From: Lamellibrachia satsuma
Lineage: Eukaryota; Annelida; Polychaeta; Sabellida; Siboglinidae
Reading direction: 5' to 3'
Assembly: GCA_033239005.1 (NCBI GenBank)
Contig: BSQZ01000069.1
Location: forward strand, 1,037,501 to 1,101,500
DNA length: 64,000 nucleotides
Positions 11,729 through 23,429 of this stretch are shown here, piece by piece; within the stretch, counting starts at the first letter, position 1; every line of letters begins with the position of its first letter. The translations under genes were made by a program, and so were the position numbers. The notes under the pieces are model-generated. The model did no database searches. It was not told the DNA's origin and was given only the letters and a program-made list of their open reading frames with translations.

Positions 11729-11816
11729 TGCACGCACGCACGCACGCACATCTCGAAAAAACAACTCACCTGTGTAGTGGAGCGGAAAACGCGATTTTCT
11801 TCGAATGATGAGACAT
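7578..11816 (-). CDS. Complete five-exon gene, 260-residue protein of unknown function
   Basis: Exons in order: 11816-11770, 10482-10417, 9021-8867, 8587-8345, 7849-7578. All junctions are AG/GT (donors gtgagt, gtgcat, gtaggc, gtaagt), split codons join in phase, and the 783-nt total is exactly 261 codons from ATG to TAA. The ATG has A at -3. The protein starts MSHHSKKIAFSAPLH. Residues 17-55 are aromatic-rich (NETYYGFVLG, HYWDYKGLFEYGLCLP). Residues 84-100 are basic (ERRGRARWKKLRTAFK). Residues 113-131 hold a 9-residue tandem repeat (ADTASVGKG twice) from a 27-bp duplication. Residues 132-157 are Lys/Ser/Thr-rich. No signal peptide, membrane segment or known domain is evident. It converges on PINCH. 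Its introns hold a minisatellite, a dispersed repeat and a SINE. I do not recognise the family; an earlier donor in the last exon cannot be excluded. Confidence 0.72.
8735..8855. repeat. (TGCG)n/(TG)n microsatellites
   Basis: Runs of tgcg and tg within an intron of the minus-strand novel gene, ending just beyond the donor of its third exon. Confidence 0.9.
9185..9870. repeat. 23-bp minisatellite, about 30 copies
   Basis: The unit is near gattaaccatggtacaagtg plus ccg. Copies vary, especially at the ccatgg palindrome and at caagtgcc/caagtacc. It lies inside an intron of the minus-strand novel gene. Confidence 0.95.
10500..11440. repeat. Dispersed repeat R, copy 1 (interrupted by a SINE)
   Basis: Blocks such as ggctgacatgttgaccc, agttgagcttagacgcaaac, cctattggcaagtata and attttcatttggtgac recur in the same order near 35580-37000 and 39370-39790. 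The copy is split by the tRNA-derived SINE at 11035-11325. Copy 3 shows the uninterrupted junction (cccagtaaaccactgg). Confidence 0.75.
11035..11325 (-). mobile_element. tRNA-derived SINE (family 1), full length
   Basis: Reading the minus strand, a tRNA-like head (box A-like tagcgtagcggttag, box B gggttcgaatcc) is followed by a body (gtggctgaatgcttccc) and a tail ctggatatcgcgatatataa. The same body and tail recur at 23105, 37855, 45965 and 55480. It is inserted in dispersed repeat R with a short taaa-type target duplication. Confidence 0.8.
11685..11750. repeat. (CACG)n microsatellite
   Basis: About sixteen copies of the tetranucleotide cacg with one variant; it lies just after the end of the minus-strand novel gene's first coding exon. 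Confidence 0.95.
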
Positions 11817-11844
11817 CGTGTTGCAGTGTGTTCGTTGCCTACAA

Positions 11845-12020
11845 CGTCGTCAGTAGCTGCCTAGAGCCGCCGATCGAGGCTCTGTGAGTGACGTCTTCAG
11901 TAGCTGCCCGGTGCAGTCGACCGAGGCCCTGCGAATGACGTCGTCAGTAGCTGGCCGACAGAGGCCCTGTGAGTGACATCGTCATTATCTATCCGTGCAG
12001 TCGACCGAGGCCCTATGAGT
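11845..12020. repeat. Tandem repeat, unit about 50 bp, four degenerate copies
   Basis: Units contain gaggccctgtgagtgac and gtcgtcagtagctgcc. The array lies directly upstream (minus-strand sense) of the novel gene's start codon, so it may overlap its 5' UTR or promoter. Confidence 0.8.
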
Positions 12021-12029
12021 GACGTATTC

Positions 12030-12990
12030 TACTTCAACTTCTTTAGTTGGCAGCGTCCATAAGTCAGGATATAACGCCAATGTGCTGTGCCGGATGTGAA
12101 AGTGCGAGTAAAATATGTATAAGGTGCGAGTAAAGTATGAACAAGGTGCGAGTAATAACATAGGTCACGGCTTAGATTTGTGACTGTGTGGTAACAGCTC
12201 CTGTGAAGGCCTCGGAGGTTCGGGGTACCAGCACGTTCCCGGGGAGAGCGTTCCACCAGATGACCGCACGTGGGAAGGAGTTGCTGTACACCTGGATGGG
12301 AGCTGGGATGATTTGATATTTGTTTGGGTGGTAATATCCTGTACTGTTCGGGAGCATTGGGGCAAGGTAGCGATTGCCATTTTTTCGAGTGTGTCCCAGT
12401 GAAGGTTGTTGATCATAGCGGACACACTCTCCCGTTGACCTATTTCGTAGAGACAAATCTGGCCTTAGAGGCAACGCAATCTTAGAGATTCCTATAAGAT
12501 TGCGTTTGATTGCATTAGTCCCAACATTTTATTGGAGTGAGCTGTGATGCCGTTTATGTGATTTTGCCATGACATGGTGTTGGACAGATATGGGTATTGT
12601 GACACCATGGAAAGCGTATTTACTCCTAGATGGTAGTTGGTATTGATCGTGTTGCGACGGAGGGTTATTCTCATGGCATGGCATTGGTCGATGTTAAATT
12701 TCATTTGCCACAAGTTGGACCATTTATGAAGTCTGTCCATGTCTTTCTGGAGTGCTAAGCTATCGGCTGTGCTGGAGATAGATCTATAAATGAGACAGTC
12801 ATCTATAAAAACACGGAGCTTGGATGTAATTCCTGTTGGCATATCGTTAATGAATGTGAGAAAAAGTAATGGACCCAGGACTGTTCCCTGGGTACTCCAG
12901 AGGGGACTGGGACCAATCCGATGACTTCCCGTCTACTACCACTCGCTGGGATCGTCAATATGTCGTCAATAACTGCCCATATATGCACGG
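12030..12990 (-). pseudogene. 5'-truncated non-LTR retrotransposon reverse transcriptase
   Basis: Minus-strand frames, broken by shifts, carry SGVPREQSWV (remnant of the SGVPQGT block), then KLRVFIDDCLIYR, where the catalytic FADD reads FIDD. These are followed by thumb-region blocks (LWQMKFNIDQCHAM) and a C-terminal WNALPGNV block near 12240. The order and wording fit jockey/RTE-like RT domains of marine invertebrates. The change in FADD and the frameshifts make it inactive. Confidence 0.85.
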
Positions 12991-13522
12991 GGAAAAATTA
13001 AACTGACAAAATTATCCCGGAACATTTGTGATATATGCGGTTCTTTTGATACAACAAATATATCTAGATAATTAAATGTTTTAATACGAAAATATTCGTA
13101 TATCGTAATACCGAGCAGCCAAACTTACCATGACACGTTGGATCACATTTCAATGGCGGACGATGCCGATGGGCAGTGACGTCATTTCTTCAATTGTTGG
13201 TCATTTTATTCACAGTATTTTATTTATAGATTTCCGGAATGTATGATTTATCAGTTAAATCGAGAGGCCTAACATAATATATGTGGATGTTTGAAATTAA
13301 TTCGGTGACGTATATCATCAGATATGAAGTTTGGAAGAACGGAAGTGATTTCTACCCAATGGTCTACAGTTTTTACAATAGTTCTCACGCATCTAGCCTC
13401 GGTGTGACAAACGCACACAGGGAAGACAGTGGGACGTTTGATATGTTGTTCAATGTGGTGTTTTGCAACTATCATGAAAAAAATTCTAAATGTTAATGGA
13501 CTAAATTTTGTTTTTGAGAAAA

Positions 13523-13830
13523 TCAACATGGAAGATATGCTTTAGGGAGTACAAAGCCACCGCTGGTGTGACTTGCGGCTTGCTGTAGCCATCTCACTTC
13601 ATCAATGACGTCACTATTGAACCCATACTGGGGGTGGATGGCATTCGTGTAGTCCCTCAGTGTTGGCAGCTTCAACGCACCAATATATCGTAAGGTGTTG
13701 TAAGCGGAAGGAAAGTGAATGGATGGCAAACCTGATCAACATTGGGTGCCATCTCCTCCATCCAATCTGCCTTCCAAAAGCCTTGCTTTGTTCAGACCAG
13801 AACATCTTCAGGAAATGGACCATTTTGTTC
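13523..13830 (-). pseudogene. P-element/THAP9-like transposase fragment
   Basis: A minus-strand frame contains LKLPTLRDYTNAIHPQYGF followed by a DVIDE segment. This resembles the conserved LPSxRTLRDYTHY-G-F block of P-element-like transposases. An adjacent frame upstream continues the similarity (HPMLIRFAIHSLS) after a shift. Only about 100 residues are preserved; no THAP finger or catalytic domain is visible. Confidence 0.6.
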
Positions 13831-13897
13831 ATCCCTAAAACTGCACAGTACGTGTCGATAGTACATAAAGTTCACCGAGGGAAGTGGTGCAAAAGCC

Positions 13898-15178
<1,281 letters not shown>

Positions 15179-15179
15179 C

Positions 15180-15680
15180 AACCACATCAAAACGTCACCA
15201 GTGCTGCAAATAACACCACAAGTTTCCTGTAGCGCACCAAGCGCCAGTGCCTCCATTTGCCAGAAAAACGGACTTTCAGACGCTAGTGCAGCCCACCGTG
15301 GAATACAGCGCTTCTATCTGGAACCAGCAGAAATGCACCAACCAGATATAAATAATAGCAGCAGGATTTATACTGAACAAACCATATCGTTGCGGGATGC
15401 CCATAACTAAATAAACGATATGGTTTGAAGTGGGAGTCCCTCCAAACCAGGAGGGCTCGTGCCAGGCTTGGGATGCTATGCAAAATAGCTGAAGGGCTTG
15501 TACAAGTCCCCACTTCATGTCACACTATGCTACGCCCAGAGCACCACGCCAACCGCAGGAACTTCAGGCAATTCACCACATTGGACCCAAAGGTGAAACA
15601 TCCTACAAGACAATGTTGTCCTCGCTGAGTCGGTGGAGGCGTTCAGCCGCCAACACCAGCAGATATGGCTGTGAGGACCA
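15180..15680 (+). pseudogene. 3' fragment of a non-LTR reverse transcriptase
   Basis: Plus-strand frames, interrupted by shifts, read LVQPTVEYSASIW, then ESLQTRRARARLGMLCKIA and QFTTLDPK. These are the thumb and C-terminal blocks of jockey/RTE-like RTs. It differs in sequence from the minus-strand fragment at 12030-12990 but is the same broad type. Confidence 0.8.
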
Positions 15681-16185
15681 CAACACATAAACGATAAAAA
15701 TAAATATAAGCACACCAAGCACGTGTACATAGGGCACATCACAAGACCAGTCACATGGTCATCTCGGCGTAATATCCTTGCAGGACTTTGCCGAGTACGC
15801 GTCCAGATCCAGTGTTCATCGAAGTGACTGGAGCAGATGAACGTGACTTGTCCGTACGAAGCCTTCGTCAGCTCCATTCAATGCATGAATCAATTGTCTC
15901 CTCCACTCACCCGTTTCTTGAATTTGACAACATTTCGGAATAGCAAATAGGAAGCTTCTACCTTTGTGTCTGGAACTGCAGCATCTGCAGCCAAGAACGG
16001 CAAAATTTGAACCCCCATCGGACAGGAAAAACAGTGACTATATTACCGACACGCGTAGCCGGAAAGAGGTTGTGCCGTGTAGATTGTGGGCATGCGCGGC
16101 GCAACATCACCTCGTTATCTACTCTTAATAGTACTGTATATGAATACATCCACTTTTTATTGTTGTCGACGTGTATTAAAAGTTC
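15681..16185. other. Unassigned spacer
   Basis: No gene or tandem repeat recognised. A plus-strand frame around 15800-15990 (containing GADERDLSVRSLRQLHSMHES) has coding-like composition and may be a further retroelement relic, but I cannot name it. Confidence 0.3.
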
Positions 16186-16267
16186 TGGCAGCGGTGGGAT
16201 TCGAACCCACGCCTCCGAAGAGACTGGTGCCTAAAACCAGCGCCTTAGACCGCTCGGCCACGCTACC
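16186..16267 (-). tRNA. tRNA-Leu(UAG)
   Basis: The 82-nt minus-strand sequence folds as a type II tRNA: acceptor GGTAGCG pairs with CGCTGCC, with discriminator A. Box A is TGGCCGAGCGG and box B is GGTTCGAATCC. The anticodon loop TTTAGGC holds anticodon TAG, and there is a long variable arm with a TTCG loop. It is nearly identical to vertebrate tRNA-Leu(TAG). A T4 pol III terminator lies just downstream (16181-16178, minus strand). CCA is not encoded, as usual in eukaryotes. It is not associated with a SINE body, so it is a real gene rather than a SINE head. Confidence 0.95.
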
Positions 16268-16324
16268 AATACATTACAACGACGCGTGGCAAATACAGTC
16301 GGCCGTAAATCGACCATTCGCCTT

Positions 16325-16400
16325 CGTCTCGTATCAGTACGATGTACGTATCAGTACGAGGTACGTATCAGTACGATGTATGTATCAGTACGACGGACGT
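16325..16400. repeat. 17-18 bp tandem repeat
   Basis: Four copies of a unit like cgtatcagtacgatgta, just upstream (minus sense) of the tRNA-Leu gene. Confidence 0.85.
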
Positions 16401-16424
16401 AGTGCGGTTACAGCTCGTGCATGA

Positions 16425-16535
16425 AAGATTGTGGCCTACCGCAGGGGTTCAGGCCACTATGATTGCGGCCTACTACATATTGGGTCACACCACAATGATT
16501 GCAGTCTACCAAGGGTCAGACCACAATGCTTGCGG
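16425..16535. repeat. Degenerate tandem repeat, about 37 bp unit
   Basis: Units like gggtcagaccacaatgattg plus cggtctaccaca, three copies; the same family reappears at 17565-17665. Confidence 0.8.
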
Positions 16536-16539
16536 TCTA

Positions 16540-16830
16540 TCACGCACGCACGTACGCACGCACGCATGCACGCACGCACGCACGCACGCACGCACGCGGG
16601 AGAGACACCAAAATGTGTTGGTCCAATCTACCTGGTGCCTATGTCTGGGGAAGTAAAAGATCCCGCACAGGGAAATGGAATCATCCTGTCGTTGATTCAC
16701 GAAGTGCTGGTCTTTGTCTCTAACCGACTATGTATGTATGTAAGTATGTAGATATGTATGTATGTATGCATGTATGTATGTATGTATGTATGTATGTAGG
16801 TAAGTAGATAGGTACGCACGCACACACGAA
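16540..16830. repeat. (GCAC)n, SINE family 2 tail, and (GTAT)n
   Basis: A cacg-type microsatellite (16540-16600) is followed by about 100 bp ending gcacagggaaatgga, which matches the 3' part of SINE family 2 at 56335-56590. A tatg-type microsatellite follows (16728-16830). Confidence 0.75.
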
Positions 16831-16849
16831 CGCTCCCACGCACGCATGT

Positions 16850-17560
16850 ATATGTAGTGCGAATGCACGAAGTTCGACAATATTCTAGTCACATAATATG
16901 TGACCAACACAGATGTATGAACTGTAAAGGAAATAGAAGACGTAGAAGAAACACTGGTGTACCTAAGCGTACAGACATTCCCAGCATGTTCGTACTGTTA
17001 AGTCAGCGACATCTGCTTGGCCATGTCTAGTCTTTGGTCTACCGCACGGAGGACGTATTCCCAAGGACGTCCTCTATGTCGATCTCGTCCACTGGCGTAA
17101 CCACAGAGGGAGATGGAGGCAGTTGCCCCCAGCGGCACATTTGGGGGGCGGCACTTTGACTAGTAAACTTTGGACACGTTGTTCCACACTGACTAGGTTC
17201 GCTCTGCCGGTGACGATTTGGGCCATTGGACAAAGGGTGTCGCATTTGATTAAACCAAAATTACTTGAAACAAAATCGAGAGATCGTCGTTGATGGGATA
17301 CAATCAAAGACCACGGCGACCTGTGACGAAATGGGGATCACGACTAAAAGGAAGTTGCCGCGGGATTGACGCCGAGTTTACCGGCATGTCATTGTAAGCG
17401 CAGGTGAGGCAAGAGCAGCTTCAGATCATCGACCGACCGACTGCTCCGGGAGATGAGAAACATAACTTGTGACATGATGGACGTGAATGACAAGTTCGGG
17501 TTTCTATCATATGCAGTGCCTGGTGGACTGGACCAAGGACGAGGACATAAAAGCGTTCAA
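16850..17560. other. Unassigned spacer
   Basis: No supported gene. A block at about 17090-17155 (ctggcgtaaccacagagg, then gcggcacatttggggggcgg) resembles a decayed transposon terminus but has no partner that I could find. Confidence 0.3.
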
Positions 17561-17564
17561 CCAT

Positions 17565-17665
17565 AAGGGTCAGACCACGATGATTGCGGTCTACCTCAAG
17601 GGTCAGGCCACGATGATTGCGGCCTACCACAGGGGGTCAGGCCACAATGATCGTGGGAGGTGAGG
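17565..17665. repeat. Degenerate tandem repeat, same family as 16425-16535
   Basis: Three copies of gggtcagaccacgatgattg-type units. The ggtcaggcc and ggcctacc parts of the unit can pair locally. Confidence 0.8.
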
Positions 17666-17924
17666 CCACTTTTTATTTTACAATTGATGTTTTTGCATGA
17701 TTGCAGAACAACATTGCACATAAAAAATCCATTTTGTGACACTATTGGCCCTATCGCCAAGAATGTCAAAGTGGGTAATTTTGGCAAAATGTTGATATCG
17801 ATGTATCTAAGAAGACCCGTCAACAAGACCATACGAGATGAGAAAAGAGCACATCGGGGAAATGGTCGGAACAACATCAGCCCACCACTACATACAACAA
17901 CAGAGAGTCAAGTGGCCTGAAATG

Positions 17925-18092
17925 CATGGCCACCAACCAACTGGCCCTCAAGTCATACAACACCAGGATAGCAGGCTTTAAAGCGAGAATGAGACCAAGA
18001 AAGACTTGGATTGCAGGTGTCAAAGAGACACTGAAGACACACGACATTCCCCTCTCCAGACATTCCGGCTTGCTGCTGATCCTCAGCTTCAT
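17925..18092 (+). pseudogene. C-terminal relic of a non-LTR retrotransposon ORF
   Basis: A short frame reads FKARMRPRKTWIAGVKETLK, resembling the R-G-R-P-R-x-R-W-x-D C-terminal block of non-LTR RT proteins. It runs straight into the 19-bp minisatellite. Confidence 0.55.
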
Positions 18093-18655
18093 CGCCCCGC
18101 GACACCCCCGGTACAAGCGACACCCCCGGTACAAGCGACACCCCTCGGTACAAGCGACACCCCTCGGTACAAGCGACACCCCCCGGTACAAGCGACACCC
18201 CTCGGTACAAGCGACACCCCCCGGTACAAGCGACACCCCCCGGTACAAGCGACACCCCCCGGTACAAGCGACACCCCTCGGTACAAGCGACACCCCCCGG
18301 TACAAGCGACACCCCCCGGTACAAGCGACACCCCCCGGTACAAGCGACACCCCCCGGTACAAGCGACACCCCCCGGTACAAGCGACACCCCCGGTACAAG
18401 CGACACCCCCCGGTACAAGCGACAACCCCCGGTACAAGCGACACCCCCCGGTACAAGCGACACCCCCCGGTACAAGCGACAACCCCCGGTACAAGCGACA
18501 CCCCCCGGTACAAGCGACAACCCCCGGTACAAGCGACACCCCCCGGTACAAGCGACAACCCCCGGTACAAGCGACACCCCCCGGTACAAGTGACAACCCC
18601 CGGTACAAGCGACACCCCCCAGTACAAGCGACACCCCGCGGTACAAACGGACGGA
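18093..18655. repeat. 19-bp minisatellite, about 29 copies
   Basis: The unit is caccccccggtacaagcga with C-run length variants and a cacccctcgg subtype near the left end. All six frames stay open across much of the array. Confidence 0.97.
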
Positions 18656-18714
18656 TAAAGTAAAGTAAGCAAGTCGATCTCGATATCCTTTACAATTATT
18701 CATGGAATGTCAAC

Positions 18715-18900
18715 ATCAAAGTCGGCTGCACGTCTTCCAATCTACCACACAATGAACCATCTCTTCGCCACAGGTGCGACATTTCCAATCAACCACGCAG
18801 TGCACCATCTCATCGTCCAAGGTCCGACGTTTCAAATCTACCACACGATGCACCATCTCATTGTCACGGACCCGACTTTTCAAATCTGCAAAGTTTTTTA
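18715..18900. repeat. Tandem repeat, unit about 60 bp, three copies
   Basis: Units contain aatctaccacacaatgaacc and catctc, diverged by roughly 15%. Confidence 0.8.
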
Positions 18901-19209
18901 AGGAATCACCTTCTCCACTTATTTCACTACGTCTCTACTGTAATACGGCGCTTTATTGTCTATAATCTAAAGGCTATTTCAAAACAACACCCGACTCAGG
19001 GGCGTATCCATTATTTTTTGAAGGCCAGTCGGCATGCGCTTGTGTCAGCGAACTGGTCAATCACCTGGTTGACATTTGTCCTATGTACCTGGAGGACTGA
19101 CATTTGATGAAAAGGGCGTACCTGGGGGTGGGGTGCGGGGATTAAGCCATAGCCCCTTTCGTGTTTACTTTTTTCCGTATCTTTTGGATTGCGTCGCTAC
19201 ATGGGAGCA

Positions 19210-19735
19210 TGGGTGACAAGGCGTTGCCCCTCCTCCCTTGGCCCTTCCTCCCTTGGCCCCTCTTCCATTGGCCCTTCCTCCCTTGGCCCTTCCTCCCTTA
19301 GCCCCTCCTCCATTGGCCCTTCCTCCCTTGGCCCCCCTCCTTTGGCCCTTCCTCTCTTGGTCATTCCTCTATTGACCATTCCTCCCTTGGCCCTTCCTTT
19401 CTTGGCCCTTCCTCCCTTGGGCCTTCCTTTCTTGGCCCTTCCTCCCTTGGCCCCTCCTCTCTGGGGCGCTTTTAACCTTGGCCCCTCCTATCTTGGCCCT
19501 TCGTTCCTTGGCCATTCCTCTCTTGGCCCTTCCTCCCTTGGCCCCTCCTCTCTTGGCCCCTCCTCTCTTGGCCCCTGCTCTCTTGGCCCTTCCTCCCTTG
19601 GCCCCTCCTACCTTGGCCCTTCCTACCTTGGCCCCTCCTCCTTTGACCCTTCCTCCCTTAGCCCCTCCTCTCTTGGCCCTTCCTACCTTGGCCCTCCTCC
19701 TTTGGTCCCTCCTCCCTTTGCCATCCACTCTTGCT
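19210..19735. repeat. 15-bp CT-rich minisatellite, about 35 copies
   Basis: The unit is ttggcccttcctccc. Strong purine/pyrimidine strand asymmetry makes it a candidate for triplex-forming DNA. Long frames of Ser-Leu-Gly-Pro type result from the unit being a multiple of three. Confidence 0.97.
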
Positions 19736-21775
19736 ATAATTCTAGCTTACAATGTATTTTCTTGTTTGTTATCATATTTTGTTGTATTGTATTTAGCATG
19801 TCATTATATGTTATAATTCTAGCTTACAATGTATTTTCTTGTTTGTTATCATATTTTGTTGTATTGTATTTAGCATGTCATGATATGCTATAATTCTTGC
19901 TTACAATGTATTTTCTTGTTTGTTATCATATTTTGTTGTATTGTGTTTAGCATGTCATTATATGTTATAAGTCTAGCTTACAATGTATTTTCTTGTTTGT
20001 TATCATATTTTGTTGTATTGTGTTTAGCATGTCATTATATGTTATAATTCTAGCTTACAATGTATTTTCTTGTTTGTTATCATATTTTGTTGTATTGTAT
20101 TTAGCATGTCATTATATGCTATAATTCTTGCTTACAATGTATTTTCTTGTTTGTTATCATATTTTGTTGTATTGTATTTAGCATGTCATTATATGCTATA
20201 ATTCTTGCTTACAATGTATTTTCTTGTTTGTTATCATATTTTGTTGTATTGTATTTAGCATGTCATTATATGCTATAATTCTTGCTTACAATGTATTTTC
20301 TTGTTTGTTATCATATTTTGTTGTATTGTGTTTAGCATGTCATTATATGCTATAATTCTTGCTTACAATGTATTTTCTTGTTTGTTATCATATTTTGTTG
20401 TATTGTATTTAGCATGTCATTATATGTTATAATTCTAGCTTACAATGTATTTTCTTGTTTGTTATCATATTTTGTTGTATTGTATTTAGCATGTCATTAT
20501 ATGTTATAATTCTAGCTTACAATGTATTTTCTTGTTTGTTATCATATTTAGTTGTATTGTATTTAGCATGTCATTATATGCTATAATTCTTGCTTACAAT
20601 GTATTTTCTTGTTTTTTTATCATATTTTGTTGTATTGTATTTAGCATGTTATTATATGTTATAATTCTAGCTTACAATGTATTTTCTTGTTTGTTATCAT
20701 ATTTTGTTGTATTGTGTTTAGCATGTCATTACATGTTATAATTCTAGCTTACAATGTATTTTCTTGTTTGTTATCATATTTTGTTGTATTGTGTTTAGCA
20801 TGTCATTATATGCTATAATTCTTGCTTACAATGTATTTTCTTGTTTGTTATCATATTTTGTTGTATTGTGTTTAGCATGTCATTATATGCTATAATTCTT
20901 GCTTACAATGTATTTTCTTGTTTGTTATCATATTTTGTTGTATTGTGTTTAGCATGTCATTATATGTTATAAGTCTAGCTTACAATGTATTTTCTTGTTT
21001 GTTATCATATTTTGTTGTATTGTATTTAGCATGTCATTATATGTTATAATTCTAGCTTACAATGTATTTTCTTGTTTGTTATCATATTTTGTTGTATTGT
21101 ATTTAGCATGTCATTATATGCTATAATTCTTGCTTACAATGTATTTTCTTGTTTGTTATCATATTTTGTTGTATTGTATTTAGCATGTCATTATATGCTA
21201 TAATTCTTGCTTACAATGTATTTTCTTGTTTGTTATCATATTTTGTTGTATTGTATTTAGCATGTCATTATATGCTATAATTCTTGCTTACAATGTATTT
21301 TCTTGTTTGTTATCATATTTTGTTGTATTGTATTTAGCATGTCATTATATGCTATAATTCTTGCTTACAATGTATTTTCTTGTTTGTTATCATATTTTGT
21401 TGTCTTGTATTTAGCTTATATGCTATGATTCTTGCTTACAATGTATTTTCTTGTTTGTTATCATATTTTGTTGTATTGTATTTAGCATGTCATTATATGC
21501 TATAATTCTAGCTTACAATTTATTTTCTTGTTTGTTATCATATTTTGTTGTCTTGTATTTAGCATGTCATTATATGCTATAATTCTTGCTTACAATGTAT
21601 TTTATTGTTTGTTATCATATTTTGTTGTATTATATTTAGCATGCCATTATATGCTATAATTCTAGCTTACAATGTATTTTCTTGTTTGTTATCATATTTA
21701 GTTGTATTGTATTTGGTATGTCATTTTATGCTATAATTTTTGCTTACAATGTATTTTCTTGTTTGTTATCATACG
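19735..21775. repeat. 77-bp AT-rich satellite, about 26.5 copies
   Basis: The unit contains ataattctagcttacaatg, tattttcttgtttgttatca and tattttgttgtattgtattt. Two subtypes (ttctagctt and ttcttgctt; atgtta and atgcta) alternate in blocks, and a few right-hand units are shortened. It starts exactly where the 15-bp array ends. Confidence 0.98.
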
Positions 21776-22135
21776 CTGTATGCGTGTTTGTATTCCGTCG
21801 TCGACAACCATCTGTGAATGTCTAGGCTAAAACATAGTTGAACAAACGTTAAGGTATGGGGTAACCTCCACGTTCGTTGATGTCCTAATATGTAGTGTGT
21901 GGATAGTTTAAATGATATCCGCTATCGGTTTAATAAAAAAGGTGGACGCGTATTTTTTTCAAATTGTCGTACGAAATCACTTCATATAGTCGTTACACCT
22001 GGTAAGGCTCAAAATTGTGGATATCCAAAATGGTGAATATTTTATGGGGTCAAGTTATGAGTTTCCATTTTCACTTCAATAAGTCTGGGAACAAGCATTA
22101 CATAATTTAATAGTTTGTCTGATGATTTTGCACAA
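21776..22135. other. Unassigned AT-rich spacer
   Basis: No gene, RNA or repeat array recognised. Confidence 0.4.
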
Positions 22136-22139
22136 AATG

Positions 22140-22465
22140 CATAAAGAAGTTGTACAATCAAGTTGTACGAAAGTTGTACAATCAAGTTGTACAAAAGTTG
22201 TTCAATTAAGTTGTACAAAAGTTGTACAATCAAGTTGTGCAAAAGTTATACAATCAAGTTGTACAAAAGTTGTACAATCAAGTTGTACAAAAGTTGTACA
22301 ATCAAGTTTTACTATCAAGTTTTACAATCAAGTTGTACAAAAGTTGTACAATCAAGTTGTGCAAAAGTTGTACAAAAGTTGTACAAAATGTGCACAACCA
22401 CGTTGTACAACCAGGTTGTACAAAAGTTGTACAATCAAATTGTACATAAGTTGTACAGTCATGCT
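22140..22465. repeat. 24-bp minisatellite built on TTGTAC
   Basis: About thirteen copies of gttgtacaatcaagttgtac plus aaaa. The palindrome ttgtacaa recurs in almost every unit. Confidence 0.95.
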
Positions 22466-23100
22466 AGCATGTAGACGATATTAGGTATGTTTATTATTAT
22501 TATTTGAATTTTCGCAAAATTTATTTGAAATAAGACGAGAAAAATTTCGAATTGAGGAGGGACCTATAAGGAATATCGCAGTGAGGAAGGATCTTTAATA
22601 TTACCTCATAAATATATATGCATGGATATACAGCAACGCAGAGATTTGTATCCATCGTGTTTATATTGCAAACTAGCCATTAACTGAATCTTTTCGTTTT
22701 TTTATTTTAAGGGATATTAGTTTTTTTGCGTAACTTACTTAATGATATATCAGAAGCAAAACACACGGCAAGCTATTCACATTATAATCTTAGCTTCATA
22801 ATTCAAAATCCAAATAAAGAAATTATAATATTGCAAAAGCCCATCTTGCCCCGTGGATGGGCTTCTTACCCCACCAACGGGACAAACATCATCCATAATT
22901 ACCCGTATATAATCCCCTCCTGGACTGCCAAGCAACAAATGTTGTCCCGGCCAAGTTTGACTTTAGATAGTTGAAAGTTCACAGAACGGCTCTGAAATCT
23001 GAAAACGCCAAATAAAAAAAAAGATTGTTTCCACCTGTAAAACTCTGCGTTATCGTATATTCACCCATACGCGCCGACCTCTTGACTTTGATATCTTCCT
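22466..23100. other. Unassigned spacer
   Basis: AT-rich with no supported gene. A small inverted repeat around gcccatcttgccccgtggat and ggttcttaccccacc-like sequence lies near 22840-22880. Confidence 0.35.
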
Positions 23101-23104
23101 TCTC

Positions 23105-23262
23105 CAAAAAGGAAAAGGTACGTTTTGATATATTGCGCGGTATCCAGTCCTTGGAACTGTTCAAGGCGCTTTACACTTCTCTGGGAAGCTTTCAGCCACA
23201 CTGCAATTACTGCGGGAAGACGATTCGTTCAGATATCCATCTCTGTCTGAACCCAGGTACTC
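23105..23262 (-). mobile_element. SINE family 1, truncated
   Basis: Minus-strand body and tail: gcagtgtggctgaaagcttc, then caaggactggataccgcgc. The tRNA-like head is missing. Confidence 0.75.
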
Positions 23263-23429
23263 ATCTATGGGGAGACCGGGTCTAGTTGTTACAATTTTCA
23301 GTTAGTCACTTTTTGTGAAAAATATGTTAGATGCATTATTTCTTTCAACATTAAGTTTATTATTCGTGTTAATAAACTGTACCATACCATTGCTATTCTA
23401 TATTGTGGTTAGGTAGATATGTGAAGTTT

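Noticed and set aside
16007..16234. Frame ending GGIRTHA-like residues
   Set aside because: This is the translated antisense of the tRNA-Leu gene, a common false protein call.
17877..18703. Frames of 200-245 codons on both strands
   Set aside because: Produced by the 19-bp C-rich minisatellite; repeats shift through all frames and none has a domain.
18975..19160. Block beginning caggggcgtatccatt as a transposon end
   Set aside because: It resembles common transposon termini, but no matching second end or target duplication was found.
19189..19893. Frame of 234 codons with Ser-Leu-Gly-Pro repeats
   Set aside because: A 15-bp array read in frame. It runs on into the 77-bp satellite, which no real protein would be expected to do.
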